Part shown: positions 8,988 through 19,165 of the stretch, one piece after another
Position numbering within the stretch: position 1 is the first letter of the stretch
Layout of the letters: every line of letters begins with the position of its first letter
Origin: Devosia aurantiaca
GTDB taxonomy: Bacteria > Pseudomonadota > Alphaproteobacteria > Rhizobiales > Devosiaceae
Length of the DNA stretch: 64,000 nt
Direction: 5' to 3'
NCBI RefSeq assembly: GCF_011058215.1
Contig: NZ_JAALFG010000004.1
Span: forward strand, 248,001 to 312,000
The notes under the pieces: model-generated
What the model saw: the letters and a program-made list of their open reading frames with translations, nothing else
Databases searched by the model: none
What the model was told of the DNA's origin: nothing
Position numbers and translations under genes: made by a program

Positions 8988-9968
8988 ATGCTGCGTCGTC
9001 TTTCTCTTCTTGCCCTGGCCGCCACGGCCCTGACCGCGCCGGCCCTTGCGCAGGACGCTTTCCCGGTCACCATCCAGCACGCGCTGGGCGAGACCACCAT
9101 CGAGGCCAAGCCCGAGCGCGTCGTCACCTGGGGCTGGTCCACGCAGGACGTCGTTCTCGATCTTGGCGTCACCCCGGTCGGCATGGCCTTCTTCGCCTAT
9201 GGCGGCGGCGAAGACGGCGTCTTGCCCTGGACCGAAGCGGCCATTACCGAAGGCGGCCTCGACATGCCGGTCGTCTTCCCCAACACGCCCGAAGCGCCGC
9301 TCGAAGCCATCGCGGCGCTCGCCCCTGACGTGATCATTGCCCCATATTCCGGCATCACCGCCGAAGAATACGAACTTCTGAGCGCCATTGCGCCGGTGGT
9401 CGCCTATCCCGAAAAGCCGTGGCTGATCCGCTGGCAGGATGTCGTGACCCTGACCGGTCAGGCGCTGGGCGAAAGCGAAAAGGCCGCGGCGCTGATCGCT
9501 GATACCGAAAGCTTCCTTGCCGAACAGGTCGCCGCCTATCCCGATATCGAAGGCACTGTCTTTGCCAACATCGTCAACCGCAACGACGGCCAGGTCGCGG
9601 TGCGCATTGAAGGCGACCCGCGCGTCCAGCTTTTCGCCGATATCGGCATGGTGCCCGCGCCGGCGCCCGAAGGCGGCGCGCTCGTGCCCACCGGCATCGC
9701 CTATACGCTTAGCTATGAGAACTTCGACCAGATCCCGGCCGACATGCTGCTGAGCTTCTACGACAACAAGGAGTCCGCGAATAACTTCATCGGCCTCGAC
9801 CTCATCAGGCTCTCGCCGCTCGTCGCCAAAAACGCCTACACCACTATCTTCGGCGAAGATCTGACCATGGCCGTCTCGGGCGCTATCACGCCCATGTCGC
9901 TGCGATGGGGCTTCCCGCAGGTCGTCGGCGAGGTCGGTCGCGCTGCCACCGCAGCCAAAGCCGAATAA
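8988..9968 (+). CDS. Iron-siderophore ABC substrate-binding protein, copy 2
   Basis: This is a 326-residue periplasmic receptor, intact. The ATG at 8988 with AAGGAAA upstream gives MLRRLSLLALAATALTAPALAQ, a clean signal peptide. FPVTIQHALGETTIEAKPER, VTWGWSTQDVV and PDVIIAPYSGIT match the preceding gene closely, so the pair arose by tandem duplication and then diverged, especially after residue 190. It should capture a ferric chelate in the periplasm. The longer frame starting at 8853 is an accident of the neighbour's out-of-frame tail. It is co-transcribed with copy 1. Confidence 0.88.
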   Translation: MLRRLSLLALAATALTAPALAQDAFPVTIQHALGETTIEAKPERVVTWGWSTQDVVLDLGVTPVGMAFFAYGGGEDGVLPWTEAAITEGGLDMPVVFPNTPEAPLEAIAALAPDVIIAPYSGITAEEYELLSAIAPVVAYPEKPWLIRWQDVVTLTGQALGESEKAAALIADTESFLAEQVAAYPDIEGTVFANIVNRNDGQVAVRIEGDPRVQLFADIGMVPAPAPEGGALVPTGIAYTLSYENFDQIPADMLLSFYDNKESANNFIGLDLIRLSPLVAKNAYTTIFGEDLTMAVSGAITPMSLRWGFPQVVGEVGRAATAAKAE

Positions 9969-10042
9969 ATCCTTGGGGCGGCGCCATCTGCCGCCCCACT
10001 CCTATTGACGCCTAGGCGAATTCCTATGCAGATGGCGCCACC

Positions 10043-11551
10043 ATGAGTGATATCCAGTCCTTCCGCCAAGCCGTCGAATCCTTCATCTCTGCCCGCGGTT
10101 GGACTCCCACCCGTTTTGGCCGCATCGTAGCCGGCGATCCGCTCTTCGTCTTTGATCTGCGTGACGGCCGCGAACCGCGTAGCGAAACTCGTTCGCGCAT
10201 CATGAAGGCCATGGCCGAATTCGGGGAAACCGACCGCCAGGCGCCCATCCGCATCGGCGTCGCCGGCCTCGGTAATGTCGGCGCGACGCTCGTGCGCATC
10301 CTCCAAAAGGATGGCGCCGAACTGACCCGCAAGCTCGGCCGCAATCTTGAAGTCGTCGCCGTCGCTGCCCGCTCGCGCTCCCGCGACCGCGGCATCGACA
10401 TTTCCGGCCTTGCCTGGTTCGACGACCCCGTTGCCCTCGCCAAATGGGACGGCATCGATCTTTTCGTCGAACTAATCGGCGGCGAAGATGGGCCTGCATT
10501 TGCCGCCGTCAAAGCCGCTCTCGAAATCGGCCGCCCGGTCGTCACCGCCAACAAGGCCCTGTTGGCCAAGCATGGCGTGACCCTCGCGCGCATGGCTGAA
10601 GAATCTGGTGCGCAGCTCGGCTTCGAAGCCGCCGTCGCCGGTGGCATTCCTGTCATCAAGACCCTCCGCGAAGGCCTCGGCTCCGCCCGCATCGCCAAGG
10701 TCTTCGGCATCATGAACGGCACCTGCAACTACATCCTGACCCGCATGGGCAATGAAGGCATCACTTTCGCCGATTGCCTCAAGGACGCGCAGGCGCTGGG
10801 CTATGCCGAAGCCGACCCGACTTTTGACGTTGAAGGTTTTGACACGGCCCACAAGCTCTCGATCCTCGCCACCCTCTGCTTCGGCTACGAGATCGCCCCC
10901 GACAAGATCCGCGTCGAAGGCATTTCCCGCATCACCCAGCACGACATCAAAGTCGCCGCCGAACTCGGCTACAAGATCAAGCTTTTGGGCATTGCCGAGC
11001 GCACCAGCGACGGCATTGAGCAGCGCGTTCACCCAACCTTCGTACCCAAGGGCTCGGCTGTCGCCGGCGTCGACGGCGTTATGAATGCCGTCGCCCTCGA
11101 AACCGACCATGTGCACGAATTGCTGCTGGCCGGCCCCGGCGCCGGTGGCCCGCCCACCGCGTCTTCGGTCCTGTCCGATATCCTCGACATCGCCCGCGGC
11201 ACCCGCGTGCCGCCGCTCGGCGTCCCCAGCGACGAGCTTCTACCCTATCGCGACGCGCCCGACCGCGCCCATACCGGCGGCTTCTACATCCGTCTTTCCG
11301 CCAAGGACGTCCCCGGCGCGCTCGCCGCCATCACCTCGCGCATGGGTGCAAAATCAATTTCGATCGACAGTGTCATCCAGCGGTCAGACTTGAGTGCCAA
11401 AGCCATTTCCGCCGATGGCTCGCCGACCCGCACCGTGGTGATGATCACGCAGCAGACTTTGGAATCATCGGTGCGCGAGGCGCTTGGCGAAATCGCCGCG
11501 GACGGCTTCATAGTAGGCGAACCGCAGCTTATTCGTATCGAGACGCTCTGA
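10043..11551 (+). CDS. hom: Homoserine dehydrogenase with N-terminal extension
   Basis: This enzyme reduces aspartate semialdehyde to homoserine in Met/Thr/Ile synthesis, in the cytoplasm. IGVAGLGNVGATLVRIL (about residue 71 on) is the NAD(P) site. NKALLAKHG, GIMNGTCNYILTRM and AEADPTFDVEG are family signatures, and an ACT domain begins at KDVPGALAAITSRMGA. The first 55-60 residues are not part of normal Hom. They read like a small HTH-type protein (TPTRFGRIVAGDPLFVFDLR). In-frame ATGs at 10202 and 10211 would give a normal-size enzyme. No good ribosome site precedes 10043 or 10202; AAGG precedes 10211. Confidence 0.9.
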   Translation: MSDIQSFRQAVESFISARGWTPTRFGRIVAGDPLFVFDLRDGREPRSETRSRIMKAMAEFGETDRQAPIRIGVAGLGNVGATLVRILQKDGAELTRKLGRNLEVVAVAARSRSRDRGIDISGLAWFDDPVALAKWDGIDLFVELIGGEDGPAFAAVKAALEIGRPVVTANKALLAKHGVTLARMAEESGAQLGFEAAVAGGIPVIKTLREGLGSARIAKVFGIMNGTCNYILTRMGNEGITFADCLKDAQALGYAEADPTFDVEGFDTAHKLSILATLCFGYEIAPDKIRVEGISRITQHDIKVAAELGYKIKLLGIAERTSDGIEQRVHPTFVPKGSAVAGVDGVMNAVALETDHVHELLLAGPGAGGPPTASSVLSDILDIARGTRVPPLGVPSDELLPYRDAPDRAHTGGFYIRLSAKDVPGALAAITSRMGAKSISIDSVIQRSDLSAKAISADGSPTRTVVMITQQTLESSVREALGEIAADGFIVGEPQLIRIETL

Positions 11552-11559
11552 ACCCGAAC

Positions 11560-11580
11560 GGGGAGGGCGGCTCCCCGGGG
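11560..11580. other. GGGGAG/CTCCCC hairpin between hom and glpX
   Basis: GGGGAG and CTCCCC flank GGCGG just before the glpX start, and the 3' arm overlaps its purine-rich ribosome site. It may tune glpX translation or end part of the hom message; no T tract follows. Confidence 0.35.
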
Positions 11581-11585
11581 AAATG

Positions 11586-12570
11586 ATGAAGCTCAGCAAA
11601 GTCGAGGACGGAAAAATCCGTCCAACCTTCACCGTACCCTGGCGTTGGAAATGGTTCGCGTCACCGAACGCGCTGCCATCGCCGCCGCCGAATGGCGCGG
11701 CAAGGGCAATGAAAAAGCCGCTGACGATGCCGCCGTCGCCGCCATGAAGGACGAGCTGGATCGCGTCTCGATCTCGGGCCGCATCGTCATCGGCGAGGGC
11801 GAAGAGTTCGAATGCGACAACCTCTTCATCGGCCAGCCGGTCGGCGCCGGGCAGGGGGCTGAGGTCGACATCGCCGTCGACCCGCTCGAAGGCGTCACCT
11901 CTGTGCCAAGAATCAGCCCGACTCCATCGTCGTCCTCGCCATGGCCGAGCGCGGCGGCCTGCTCAACGTCGCCCGCAACGTCTACATGCACAAGATCGCC
12001 ATCGGCGCTGCCTACGCGCCCGATACGGTCCACATCGAGTGGTCGGCCACCGAAAACGTCCGCGCCCTCGCTAGGGCCAAGGGCGTGCCGATCTCCGAAA
12101 TCACCGCCATCGTCCTCGACCGGCCCCGCCATGCAGGCCTCCTCGAAGAACTGCGCACGGCCGGCGTTTCGGTCAAACTCCTCAGCGACGGCGACATTGC
12201 GGGCGTCATCCACGCCGTCAACACCGAGGATACCGGCGTCGACATCTATCTCGGCTCCGGCGGCGCTCCCGAAGGCGTCCTCGCCGCCGCCGCCCTCCGC
12301 TGCATCGGCGGGCACATGCAGGGCAAGCTCATCCTCGACACACCCGACAAGCGCCACCGCGCCCGCGAAATGGGCATCACCGACCCCAACCGCATCTACG
12401 CCCTCGAAGAACTCGCCGCCGGCGACGTCCTCTTCTCCGCCACCGGCGTCACCGACGGTTCCCTGGTCGAAGGGGTGAAACTCCGCCGTGGCTCGGTAGA
12501 GACCAGCACCGTCGTCATGCGCTCCTGGAGCCAGACCACGCGGTGGATCAGGGCACGGCACGCCCGCTGA
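11586..12570 (+). CDS. glpX: Class II fructose-1,6-bisphosphatase (two frame breaks)
   Basis: This gluconeogenic phosphatase converts fructose-1,6-bisphosphate to fructose-6-phosphate. Landmarks are EMVRVTERAAIAAA, IGEGEE, IAVDPLEGVT (metal site), MAERGGLLNVARNVYMHKIA and GSGGAPEGVLAAAALRC. The start at ATG 11586 (or ATG 11583) follows GGGGA and reads MKLSKVEDGKIRPTF. One base is missing near 11628-11632 before LALEMVRV and another C near 11898, where LCAKNQPDSIV should follow. Corrected length is about 328 residues, normal. It sits in the hom-glpX-recJ series. Confidence 0.9.
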
Positions 12571-12582
12571 TCGCTCCCTTTC

Positions 12583-12735
12583 TTTCCTCTCCCGCCTGCG
12601 GGGAGGGGGACCATGCAAAGCATGGTGGAGGGGGTGCCCCAAACACAAAGCGTTGGACTGTTCACAAGCCGCAACTCAAGCTGCCCCCTCTCCACCGCCT
12701 ATCGGCGGTCCCCTCTCCCGTAAACGGGAGAGGAA
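12583..12735. repeat. Paired GC-rich palindromic intergenic repeat
   Basis: CTCCCGCCTGCGGGGAG-type and CTCTCCCGTAAACGGGAGAG-type palindromes flank a CACCGCCTATCGGCGGT hairpin. Together they form a mosaic like the BIME/REP elements of enterobacteria. Related CCTCCCC...GGGGAGG elements occur at 15968, 20003, 25590 and 27433, always at gene ends. Confidence 0.6.
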
Positions 12736-12797
12736 AGAGGGGTGTGCGATCTCCCCACAAACACCTATATGCGTGTAGTCCCCAACCAAAGCCCTCC

Positions 12798-14587
12798 ATG
12801 CCCGAGACTCCACGTCCCTTCCTCGACATCACGAGCTCCGTGACCGGCCGCGCCTGGATCGATCGCCTCGATACCGGAGCCGCCCGCGCCGCCACCGCCA
12901 TTGGCCAGCGCTCCGACATTCCGGACATTCTCGCCCGCGTCATCGCCGCCCGCGGCGTCGGCATCGATGACGCCCAGACCTATCTCGAGCCCACCATCCG
13001 CGCCCTGATGCCGGACCCGTCCACGCTGACCGACATGGACGCCCTTGCCGAACGCCTGGCGCAGGCCATCACCGATCACGAATCCATCGCCCTCTTCGGT
13101 GACTACGACGTCGACGGCGCCTGCTCCTGCGCCCTGATGACCCGCTTCCTGCGCGCCTTCGGCATCGAGCCGCAAGTCCACATCCCTGACCGCATCTTCG
13201 AAGGCTACGGGCCCAATATCGCGGCCATGGACAAGCTGATCGATGCCGGCGCCACGCTCATCATCACCCTCGATTGCGGCACCACCAGCGACGGCCCCAT
13301 CGCTCATGCCCGCAACCGCGGCGTCGATGTCCTCGTCATCGACCACCACCTCTCCGACCATGATCTGCCGCCCGCGTCCGCGCTGGTAAATCCCAATCGT
13401 CCCGACGACATTTCCGGCCTCGGCTATCTCTGCGCCGCCGGCGTCACCTTCATGGTTCTCGTCGCCACCAACCGCTTACTGCGCAATCGCGGCGATACCG
13501 GCCTGCCGGACCTGCTCAAACTTCTCGACCTCGTCGCCCTCGCCACCATCTGCGACGTCGTCCCGCTCACCGGCCTCAACCGCGCTTTCGTCATCCGTGG
13601 CCTAGAAGTCGCCCGCCGCGGCGAAAAGCCCGGCCTTTCTGCCTTGGGGCTAGCCGCTCGCATCAACGGCCCGCTCAATCCCTATCACCTGGGCTTCCTG
13701 ATCGGTCCGCGCATCAATGCCGGTGGCCGCATCGGCGATGCCGGGCTCGGCACCCGTCTGCTCGCCCTCGATGACGAGCATCAGTCCATGGTCATCGCCG
13801 CCAAGCTCGAGGAGCTCAACGGCGAGCGCCAGCGCATCGAAGTCGAGGCCGTCGAGCAAGCTTGCGCCACCGCCGAAGCAGAGATCGGCTCCGGTGAAGG
13901 TCCGCCCATTCTCGTCCTTGCCTCTGCCGACTGGCACCCCGGCGTTGTGGGTCTCGTCGCCGCGCGCCTGCGCGAACGGTCGACCGTCCCACCTTCGCCA
14001 TTGCCCTTCATCCCGACGGCACGGGCACCGGCTCCGGCCGCTCCATGCCCGGCGTCGACCTCGGCAGCGCCGTGATTGAGGCCGTTGAAACCGGCCTCCT
14101 TCCAAAGGGCGGTGGTCACGCCATGGCCGCTGGCGTCAGCCTGCGCCCGGGTGATCTCGGGCCCTTCCGCGCCTTCATGGCCGATAAGCTGGGCCCCAGC
14201 GTCCAGGCCGCCCGCGCCGCCTCGGCCCTCAAGGTTGACGCCGCGCTGTCCGCCCGTGGGGCAACGCTCGATCTCCTCCACAGCATCGAACGGGCAGGGC
14301 CCTTTGGCTCCGGCAACCCCACGCCGGTCTTTGCCTTTCCTGCCCACCGTGCACGCTTCCCGCAAGTCGTGGGCAAGGGCGGCCATGTCAGCTTTTCACT
14401 TACCTCCGACGATGGCGCCAAGCTCAAGGCCATTGCCTTCCGCGCCGCCGGCACCCCGATCGGCGACACTCTGATGCGCGACGCCGATACACCGCTCCAC
14501 TTCGCGGGCAGCCTCTCCCTCGATCACTATCAGGGCCGCGAACAGGTGCAGTTGCGCCTCACGGACATTGCCCGCCCGGCGCGCTGA
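12798..14587 (+). CDS. recJ: Single-strand-specific 5'-3' exonuclease RecJ (one frame break)
   Basis: This DHH-family exonuclease serves RecF-pathway recombination and mismatch or base repair. The start at ATG 12798 gives MPETPRPFLDITSSVTGR; upstream in-frame sequence is repeat DNA. Motif DYDVDGACSCALM, then DCGTTSDG and VIDHHLSDHDLP form the manganese-binding catalytic core. GFLIGPRINAGGRIGDA and the DHHA1 domain with GGGHAMAAG follow. The frame breaks at 13980-13981, where one T is missing (expected RFDRPTFAIALHPDG). Corrected length is about 596 residues, as usual. Confidence 0.9.
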
Positions 14588-14730
14588 TCAACCACCCTTG
14601 CATCCGGCTTCCGAAGGGCTAAATATTGAGCCCGCGCCACCGTTTGGACTCAACTGGCCAAAGGCTTCTTGGCGCTCCCGGCGACAGCGTTCGGTCCGTC
14701 GCCTTTCGCGAGTGTTGGACAGAGCGGCCA

Positions 14731-15965
14731 ATGACGAAATCTGCCGTCGATCAATCCCAAACCGGCGCCTCCGCCTGGACCCACCTTAGCTCCTGGCTCG
14801 TCGAACGTGTCGGCGTGTCGCTGCTCGGCCATCCACGCAATGGCTCGCTGACCGTAATTTTCCCCAATGGGCGCACCCGCACCGTCGGCCAGGCCAATAG
14901 CGGCAACCACGCGACGCTCAAGCTCAACAATTTTCGCGTCATCGCTGAAGGCATGCGGCGCGGCACGGTCGGCTTTGCCGCCGCCTACATGAACGGCGAT
15001 ATCGACAGCGACGACCTCACCGCCGTCTTCCGGTTCTTCCTCCAGAACCACGCCATGTTCGACGACGCCAACAAGGGCTTCTTCAAAAAGGCAGCCGGCG
15101 ATCTCCACTATCACCTGTCGCGCGGCAACACGCTGGAAGGATCCAAGAAGAATATCGCCGAGCACTACGACCTCGGCAATGACTTCTATGGCCAGTGGCT
15201 CGATCCTTCGATGACCTATTCCTCGGCCATCTTTACCTCGGGCGACCAGACCCTCGAGGAAGCGCAGCGCGCAAAATACCGTCGCGTCGCCGACATGGCC
15301 GGCATCACCGAGGGCGCAACAGTCCTTGAAATCGGCTGCGGCTGGGGCGGCTTTGCCGAAACCGTTGCCCGCGACTACCGGGCCAATCTGCGCGGCATCA
15401 CCCTTTCCGCCGAACAGCTCAAATACGCCCAGGACCGCATTGCGCGTCAGGGGCTCGACAGCCACGCCACCCTGGTCTTCGAAGACTACCGCCACACGAC
15501 CGGCGAGTTCGACCATATCGGCTCTATCGAAATGATCGAGGCCGTCGGCGAAGACAATTGGCCCAGCTACTTCCAGACTCTGCATGATCGTCTCAAGCCC
15601 GGCGGCACCGCAGCCATCCAGGCCATCACCATCCGCGAAGAGCATTTTGAAGGCTATCGCTCCGGCCCCGACTTCATCCAGCGCTACATCTTCCCCGGCG
15701 GCATGCTGCTGACCAAGCAGGTCATGCAGCAGTTCGGCGAGCGCTATGGCCTCGTACTGGAACAGGTCGAAAACTTCGGCCTCTCCTACGCCAAGACCCT
15801 CCGCCTCTGGCGCGAGCGCTTCCTCGAACGCTGGCCCATGATCGCCCCCTCGGCTACGACGAACGCTTCAAGCGCAAATGGGTCTACTACCTCAGCTACT
15901 GCGAAGCCGGCTTCACCGAAGGCACGATCGACGTCGGCATCTACCAATACCGCCGGCCGGTCTGA
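14731..15965 (+). CDS. cfa: Cyclopropane-fatty-acid-phospholipid synthase (one frame break)
   Basis: This SAM-dependent enzyme adds a methylene group to unsaturated acyl chains of membrane lipids. AEHYDLGNDFYGQWLDPSMT, LEIGCGWGGFAETVARDY (SAM site), and GGMLLTKQVMQQFGE are characteristic. The start at ATG 14731 reads MTKSAVDQSQTG; residues before it in the same frame are not family-like. In the C run 15845-15849 one base is missing, after which the expected end YDERFKRKWVYYLSYCEAGF is read to TGA 15963. Corrected length is about 411 residues. Confidence 0.9.
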
Positions 15966-15967
15966 TC

Positions 15968-16025
15968 TCCTTCCACCCCTCCCCTCAGGGGGAGGGCACC
16001 GAAGCTTAGCGTAGGTGGGAGGGGG
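15968..16025. repeat. GC-rich palindromic intergenic repeat
   Basis: CCCTCCCCTCAGGGGGAGGG makes a strong hairpin, followed by CACCGAAGCTTAGCG and GTGGGAGGGGGTG. It is the same family as the elements at 20003 and 27433, and is placed right after the cfa stop, where it could act as transcription end or mRNA-stability structure. Confidence 0.55.
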
Positions 16026-16053
16026 TGCCTGCTCCCGCACACCGCCCCAAACT

Positions 16054-16068
16054 TGACTTGACCACTCA
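16054..16068. promoter_or_regulatory. Candidate iron-responsive operator (TGA-N9-TCA)
   Basis: TGA at 16054 and TCA at 16066-16068 are nine bases apart, 45 bases before the siderophore binding protein. The form matches the site at 7953, which also precedes a siderophore receptor. The IRO box of rhizobial RirA has this shape. Confidence 0.45.
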
Positions 16069-16112
16069 GCTTACCCCCGCTACGGAAGACAAAACCGTTC
16101 GGGGATGCCATC

Positions 16113-17063
16113 ATGCGCCACGCTGCCGCTCTTGCCGTCACACTTCTTGCCACCACGACCATTTCCGCCACCGCGCAGGAATGGACCTACACGGGCGGCG
16201 ATGGCGAGACCGTCACGCTCGACGCAGCTCCCGTCCGCATCATCGCTCATCAGGACGCCGCCGCGGGTCTCATCCCCCTCGGCATCCGCCCGGTCGGCAT
16301 CTACGCCGATAGCCCGGTTGCCGAAGCCAAGGCCCTTGAAGGCCTCGATCTCAGCGGTATCGAAATCATTGGCCAGGCCTGGTCCGAGGTCGACATCGAA
16401 AAGGCCGCTGCCCTCGAGCCCGATCTTATCATCGGCGAATGGTGGGACCGCAACGAAGCCTGGTCCGGCGGCGCCGATCTCACCGCCCTGATTGGGCAGA
16501 TCGCCCCCGTCACCGGCGTTGCCGCCAGCGACTCGATCGTCGGCATGATCGAAGACTATGAAGCGCTGGCCGAAAGCCTCGGCGCCGATCTTAGCGACCC
16601 TGCCATCGCCGCAGACAAGGCAGAGTTCGAAGCCGCCCGCACCGCCTTCAGCGCCGCCGTCGCCGCCAAGCCCGACCTCACCGCGCTTGCCGTCTATGCC
16701 GGTGACGACGCGCTCTATGTCGCCGATCCCAAGGGCGCCGCCGAACTCCTCGATCTTCAATCCTGGGGTCTCAACCTCATCTCTCCCGAAGGCGTCGACG
16801 CCACCGGCAACAACTATTTCGAGACCCTCTCCTGGGAAAACGCCGATAAATATCCGGCCGACCTGATCCTCGTCGACAACCGCTCCGCCTCGACGCTTAC
16901 AACCGCACTGGCACAGCCGACCTGGACGCTTAACCCGGGTGCTGCCGCCGAACAGGTCGCCGATTGGCCCGCCTATTGGGTTCGCAACAGCGCCGCCTTT
17001 GCCGGCGCCCTCGAAAAGCTGACCGCTGCCGTTGAAGCTGCCGACCCCAGCGTCGCTCCCTGA
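16113..17063 (+). CDS. Iron-siderophore ABC substrate-binding protein
   Basis: This is the 316-residue periplasmic receptor for the importer encoded just downstream. The signal peptide MRHAAALAVTLLATTTISATAQ is followed by DGETVTLDAAPVRIIAHQ, IPLGIRPVGIYAD and PDLIIGEWWD, the pattern of FepB/FhuD-like proteins. It stops at TGA 17061, next to the permease start, so the four genes to 19977 form one operon. It differs from the 8008/8988 pair and probably recognises another chelate. Iron control is suggested by the TGA-N9-TCA site upstream. Confidence 0.87.
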   Translation: MRHAAALAVTLLATTTISATAQEWTYTGGDGETVTLDAAPVRIIAHQDAAAGLIPLGIRPVGIYADSPVAEAKALEGLDLSGIEIIGQAWSEVDIEKAAALEPDLIIGEWWDRNEAWSGGADLTALIGQIAPVTGVAASDSIVGMIEDYEALAESLGADLSDPAIAADKAEFEAARTAFSAAVAAKPDLTALAVYAGDDALYVADPKGAAELLDLQSWGLNLISPEGVDATGNNYFETLSWENADKYPADLILVDNRSASTLTTALAQPTWTLNPGAAAEQVADWPAYWVRNSAAFAGALEKLTAAVEAADPSVAP

Positions 17064-17064
17064 T

Positions 17065-18102
17065 TTGACCACGCTAACGGCATCGGCGCCCCCGCGCGCA
17101 CAAAAAGCAGCGCAGCTCACGCTCGGGCTGCTTTTGCTCGCACTGATGCTCATGGCCATCGCCGCGCTCTCCCTCGCCGTCGGCGCCCGTCCCATCCCAC
17201 TCGAAACGGTTTGGCACGCGCTAACGGCCTATGATGCCACCGCCACGGAGCACCGCATCATCTGGGACCTGCGCCTGCCGCGCACCGTGATCGGCCTTTT
17301 GGTTGGTGCCGCCCTCGGCCTCGCCGGCGCCGTGCTCCAGGGCGCCACGCGCAATCCTTTGGCCGATCCCTCCATCCTCGGCATCCATGCCGGTGCCTCG
17401 CTCGCCGTCGTGCTCGGCGTCGCCTTTTTCGGCATGACCCAGCTCTCGAGCTATGTCTGGCTGGCCTTCATCGGGGCAGGGGCCGCCATGCTGGTCGTCT
17501 ACTCCGTGGCCTCGCTGGGGCGCGAAGGCGCGACGCCGGTGAAGCTCGCTTTGGCCGGCGCAGCCCTTAGCGCCGTCATGTTCTCGATCATCAACGCCAT
17601 CCTCCTCACCAGCCAGCGCACCCTCGACGAGATCCGCTTCTGGCAAGTCGGCTCGCTTTCGGGCCGCAGCATGGACATCCTCCTTCAGGTCACGCCATTC
17701 CTCCTCATCGGTGCAGTCCTCGCCCTTGCCGTCGCGCGCCTTCTTGATGGTCTTTCCATGGGCGATGACGTTGCCCGTGCCCTTGGCCAGCGCATCGGCC
17801 TCTCCCGCGCGCTCTCCGGCCTTGCTGCCGTCATCCTCGCCGGCGCCAGCACCGCGGCAGCCGGCCCCATTGCCTTTGTCGGCCTCACCGTGCCCCACGT
17901 TGCCCGCGCCATCACCGGCCCCGGCTACCGCTGGATCCTGCTATACTCCATGCTCCTCGCGCCCATCCTCCTGCTTGGCGCCGACGTCTTGGGCCGCGTC
18001 ATCTCCCCGCCTGGCGAGGTGCAAGTCGGCATCGTCACCGCCCTGATCGGCGCGCCCTTCTTCATCGCCCTGGTGCGCCGCAAAAAGCTGGCCGCGCTAT
18101 GA
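17065..18102 (+). CDS. Iron-siderophore ABC permease 1 (FecCD family)
   Basis: This is a multi-spanning inner-membrane subunit of about 345 residues. Family motifs include WDLRLPRTVIGLLVGAALGL, ATRNPLADPSILGI (ATPase contact), GDDVARALGQRIGL and STAAAGPIAFVGLTVPHVAR. The start is probably TTG 17065 one base after the upstream stop; another in-frame TTG lies at 17032 inside the receptor gene. The stop overlaps the ATG of the second permease (ATGA). Confidence 0.88.
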   Translation: MTTLTASAPPRAQKAAQLTLGLLLLALMLMAIAALSLAVGARPIPLETVWHALTAYDATATEHRIIWDLRLPRTVIGLLVGAALGLAGAVLQGATRNPLADPSILGIHAGASLAVVLGVAFFGMTQLSSYVWLAFIGAGAAMLVVYSVASLGREGATPVKLALAGAALSAVMFSIINAILLTSQRTLDEIRFWQVGSLSGRSMDILLQVTPFLLIGAVLALAVARLLDGLSMGDDVARALGQRIGLSRALSGLAAVILAGASTAAAGPIAFVGLTVPHVARAITGPGYRWILLYSMLLAPILLLGADVLGRVISPPGEVQVGIVTALIGAPFFIALVRRKKLAAL

Positions 18103-19150
18103 ACGCTGCCATCGACACCACCGGCATCATCGCCGCGCGCACCCACTCGGCCGTCCGCCGCCACCGTCTCGCCTGGGCACTAGCCACCGCCTTGGCCGCC
18201 GCCTTCGCGCTTTCCATGTATCTTGGTGACTTCCCGATCCCGATCTCCGGCATCATTCAGTCGCTCTTTTCCCCGCTCACCGGCCTCGCCAATCGCTCGG
18301 TCGATTTCATCGTCCTTCAGGTCCGTCTGCCGCGCGCGCTCCTCGCCATCGCCTCCGGTGCCGCCTTCGGCCTCAGCGGAATCATTTTTCAAACACTTCT
18401 GCGTAACCCATTGGCAAGCCCCGACATTATCGGCATCTCGCGCGGCGCCAGCGCTGCCGCCGTCTTCGTCATCATCATCCTCGGCTGGACCGGTCTTGCC
18501 GTATCGCTGGGCGCCTTCGCCGGTGCCGTCCTCACCGCGCTCGCCATCTACTTCCTCGCCTGGCGCAACGGCGTAACGCCCTACCGTGTCGTCCTGATCG
18601 GCATCGGCACCGACGCGGTCCTGATCGCCGCCATCTCCTATATTTTCACCCGCGCCCGCATCAACGAAGTCCAGCAGGCAATGTCCTGGCTCGTCGGCTC
18701 CCTCAACGCCGCCCGCTATGCCGATCTCCTCGTCCTCGCCGCCGCCATGGCCGTGCTGATCCCGGCGCTGATTGCGCTCCTCCGCAGCCTTGACCCGATG
18801 GAGCTGGGCGACGACACCGCCCGCGCTCTCGGCGCCCCGGTCGAACCGGCACGTCTCGGCCTCATGCTCGTCGCCGTCGCCTTCGCCGCCTTCGCCACCG
18901 CCGCTGTCGGCCCCGTTGGTTTTGTCGCCTTCGTCGCCGGCCCCTGGCGCGCGCCTTGCTCAAGGGGGCAGGGCGCGGCTTCCTCCATGCCGCGCTGATC
19001 GGCGCCCTCGTCATGCTGGTGTCCGACATCATCGCCCAGCACCTTCTGCCCACGACCCAGTTGCCGGTGGGCGTCGTCACCGGTGCCTGTGGCGCCATCT
19101 TCCTGCTATGGCTGCTCATAACCTCCGGCCGGTCTGGCCGCGTAAACTGA
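18099..19150 (+). CDS. Iron-siderophore ABC permease 2 (FecCD family, one frame break)
   Basis: This second channel subunit is about 350 residues after correction. LQVRLPRALLAIASGAAFGLSG, LLRNPLASPDIIGISRG and GDDTARALGAPVE are diagnostic. In the run of C at 18941-18944 one base is missing. The restored frame reads GPLARALLKGAG and ends with PVGVVTGACGAIFLLWLL, as in family members. The start ATG 18099 overlaps the first permease stop. It resembles the permease at 76-1125 more than its own partner, as expected for FecC/FecD-type halves. Confidence 0.86.
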
Positions 19151-19165
19151 TCGGAGCGTAAATCC

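Noticed and set aside
8008..9968. Treating the first siderophore receptor as a decayed duplicate
   Set aside because: After adding one base in each of two homopolymer runs the whole protein, including its C-terminus, is restored. Its breaks resemble those in essential genes across the window.
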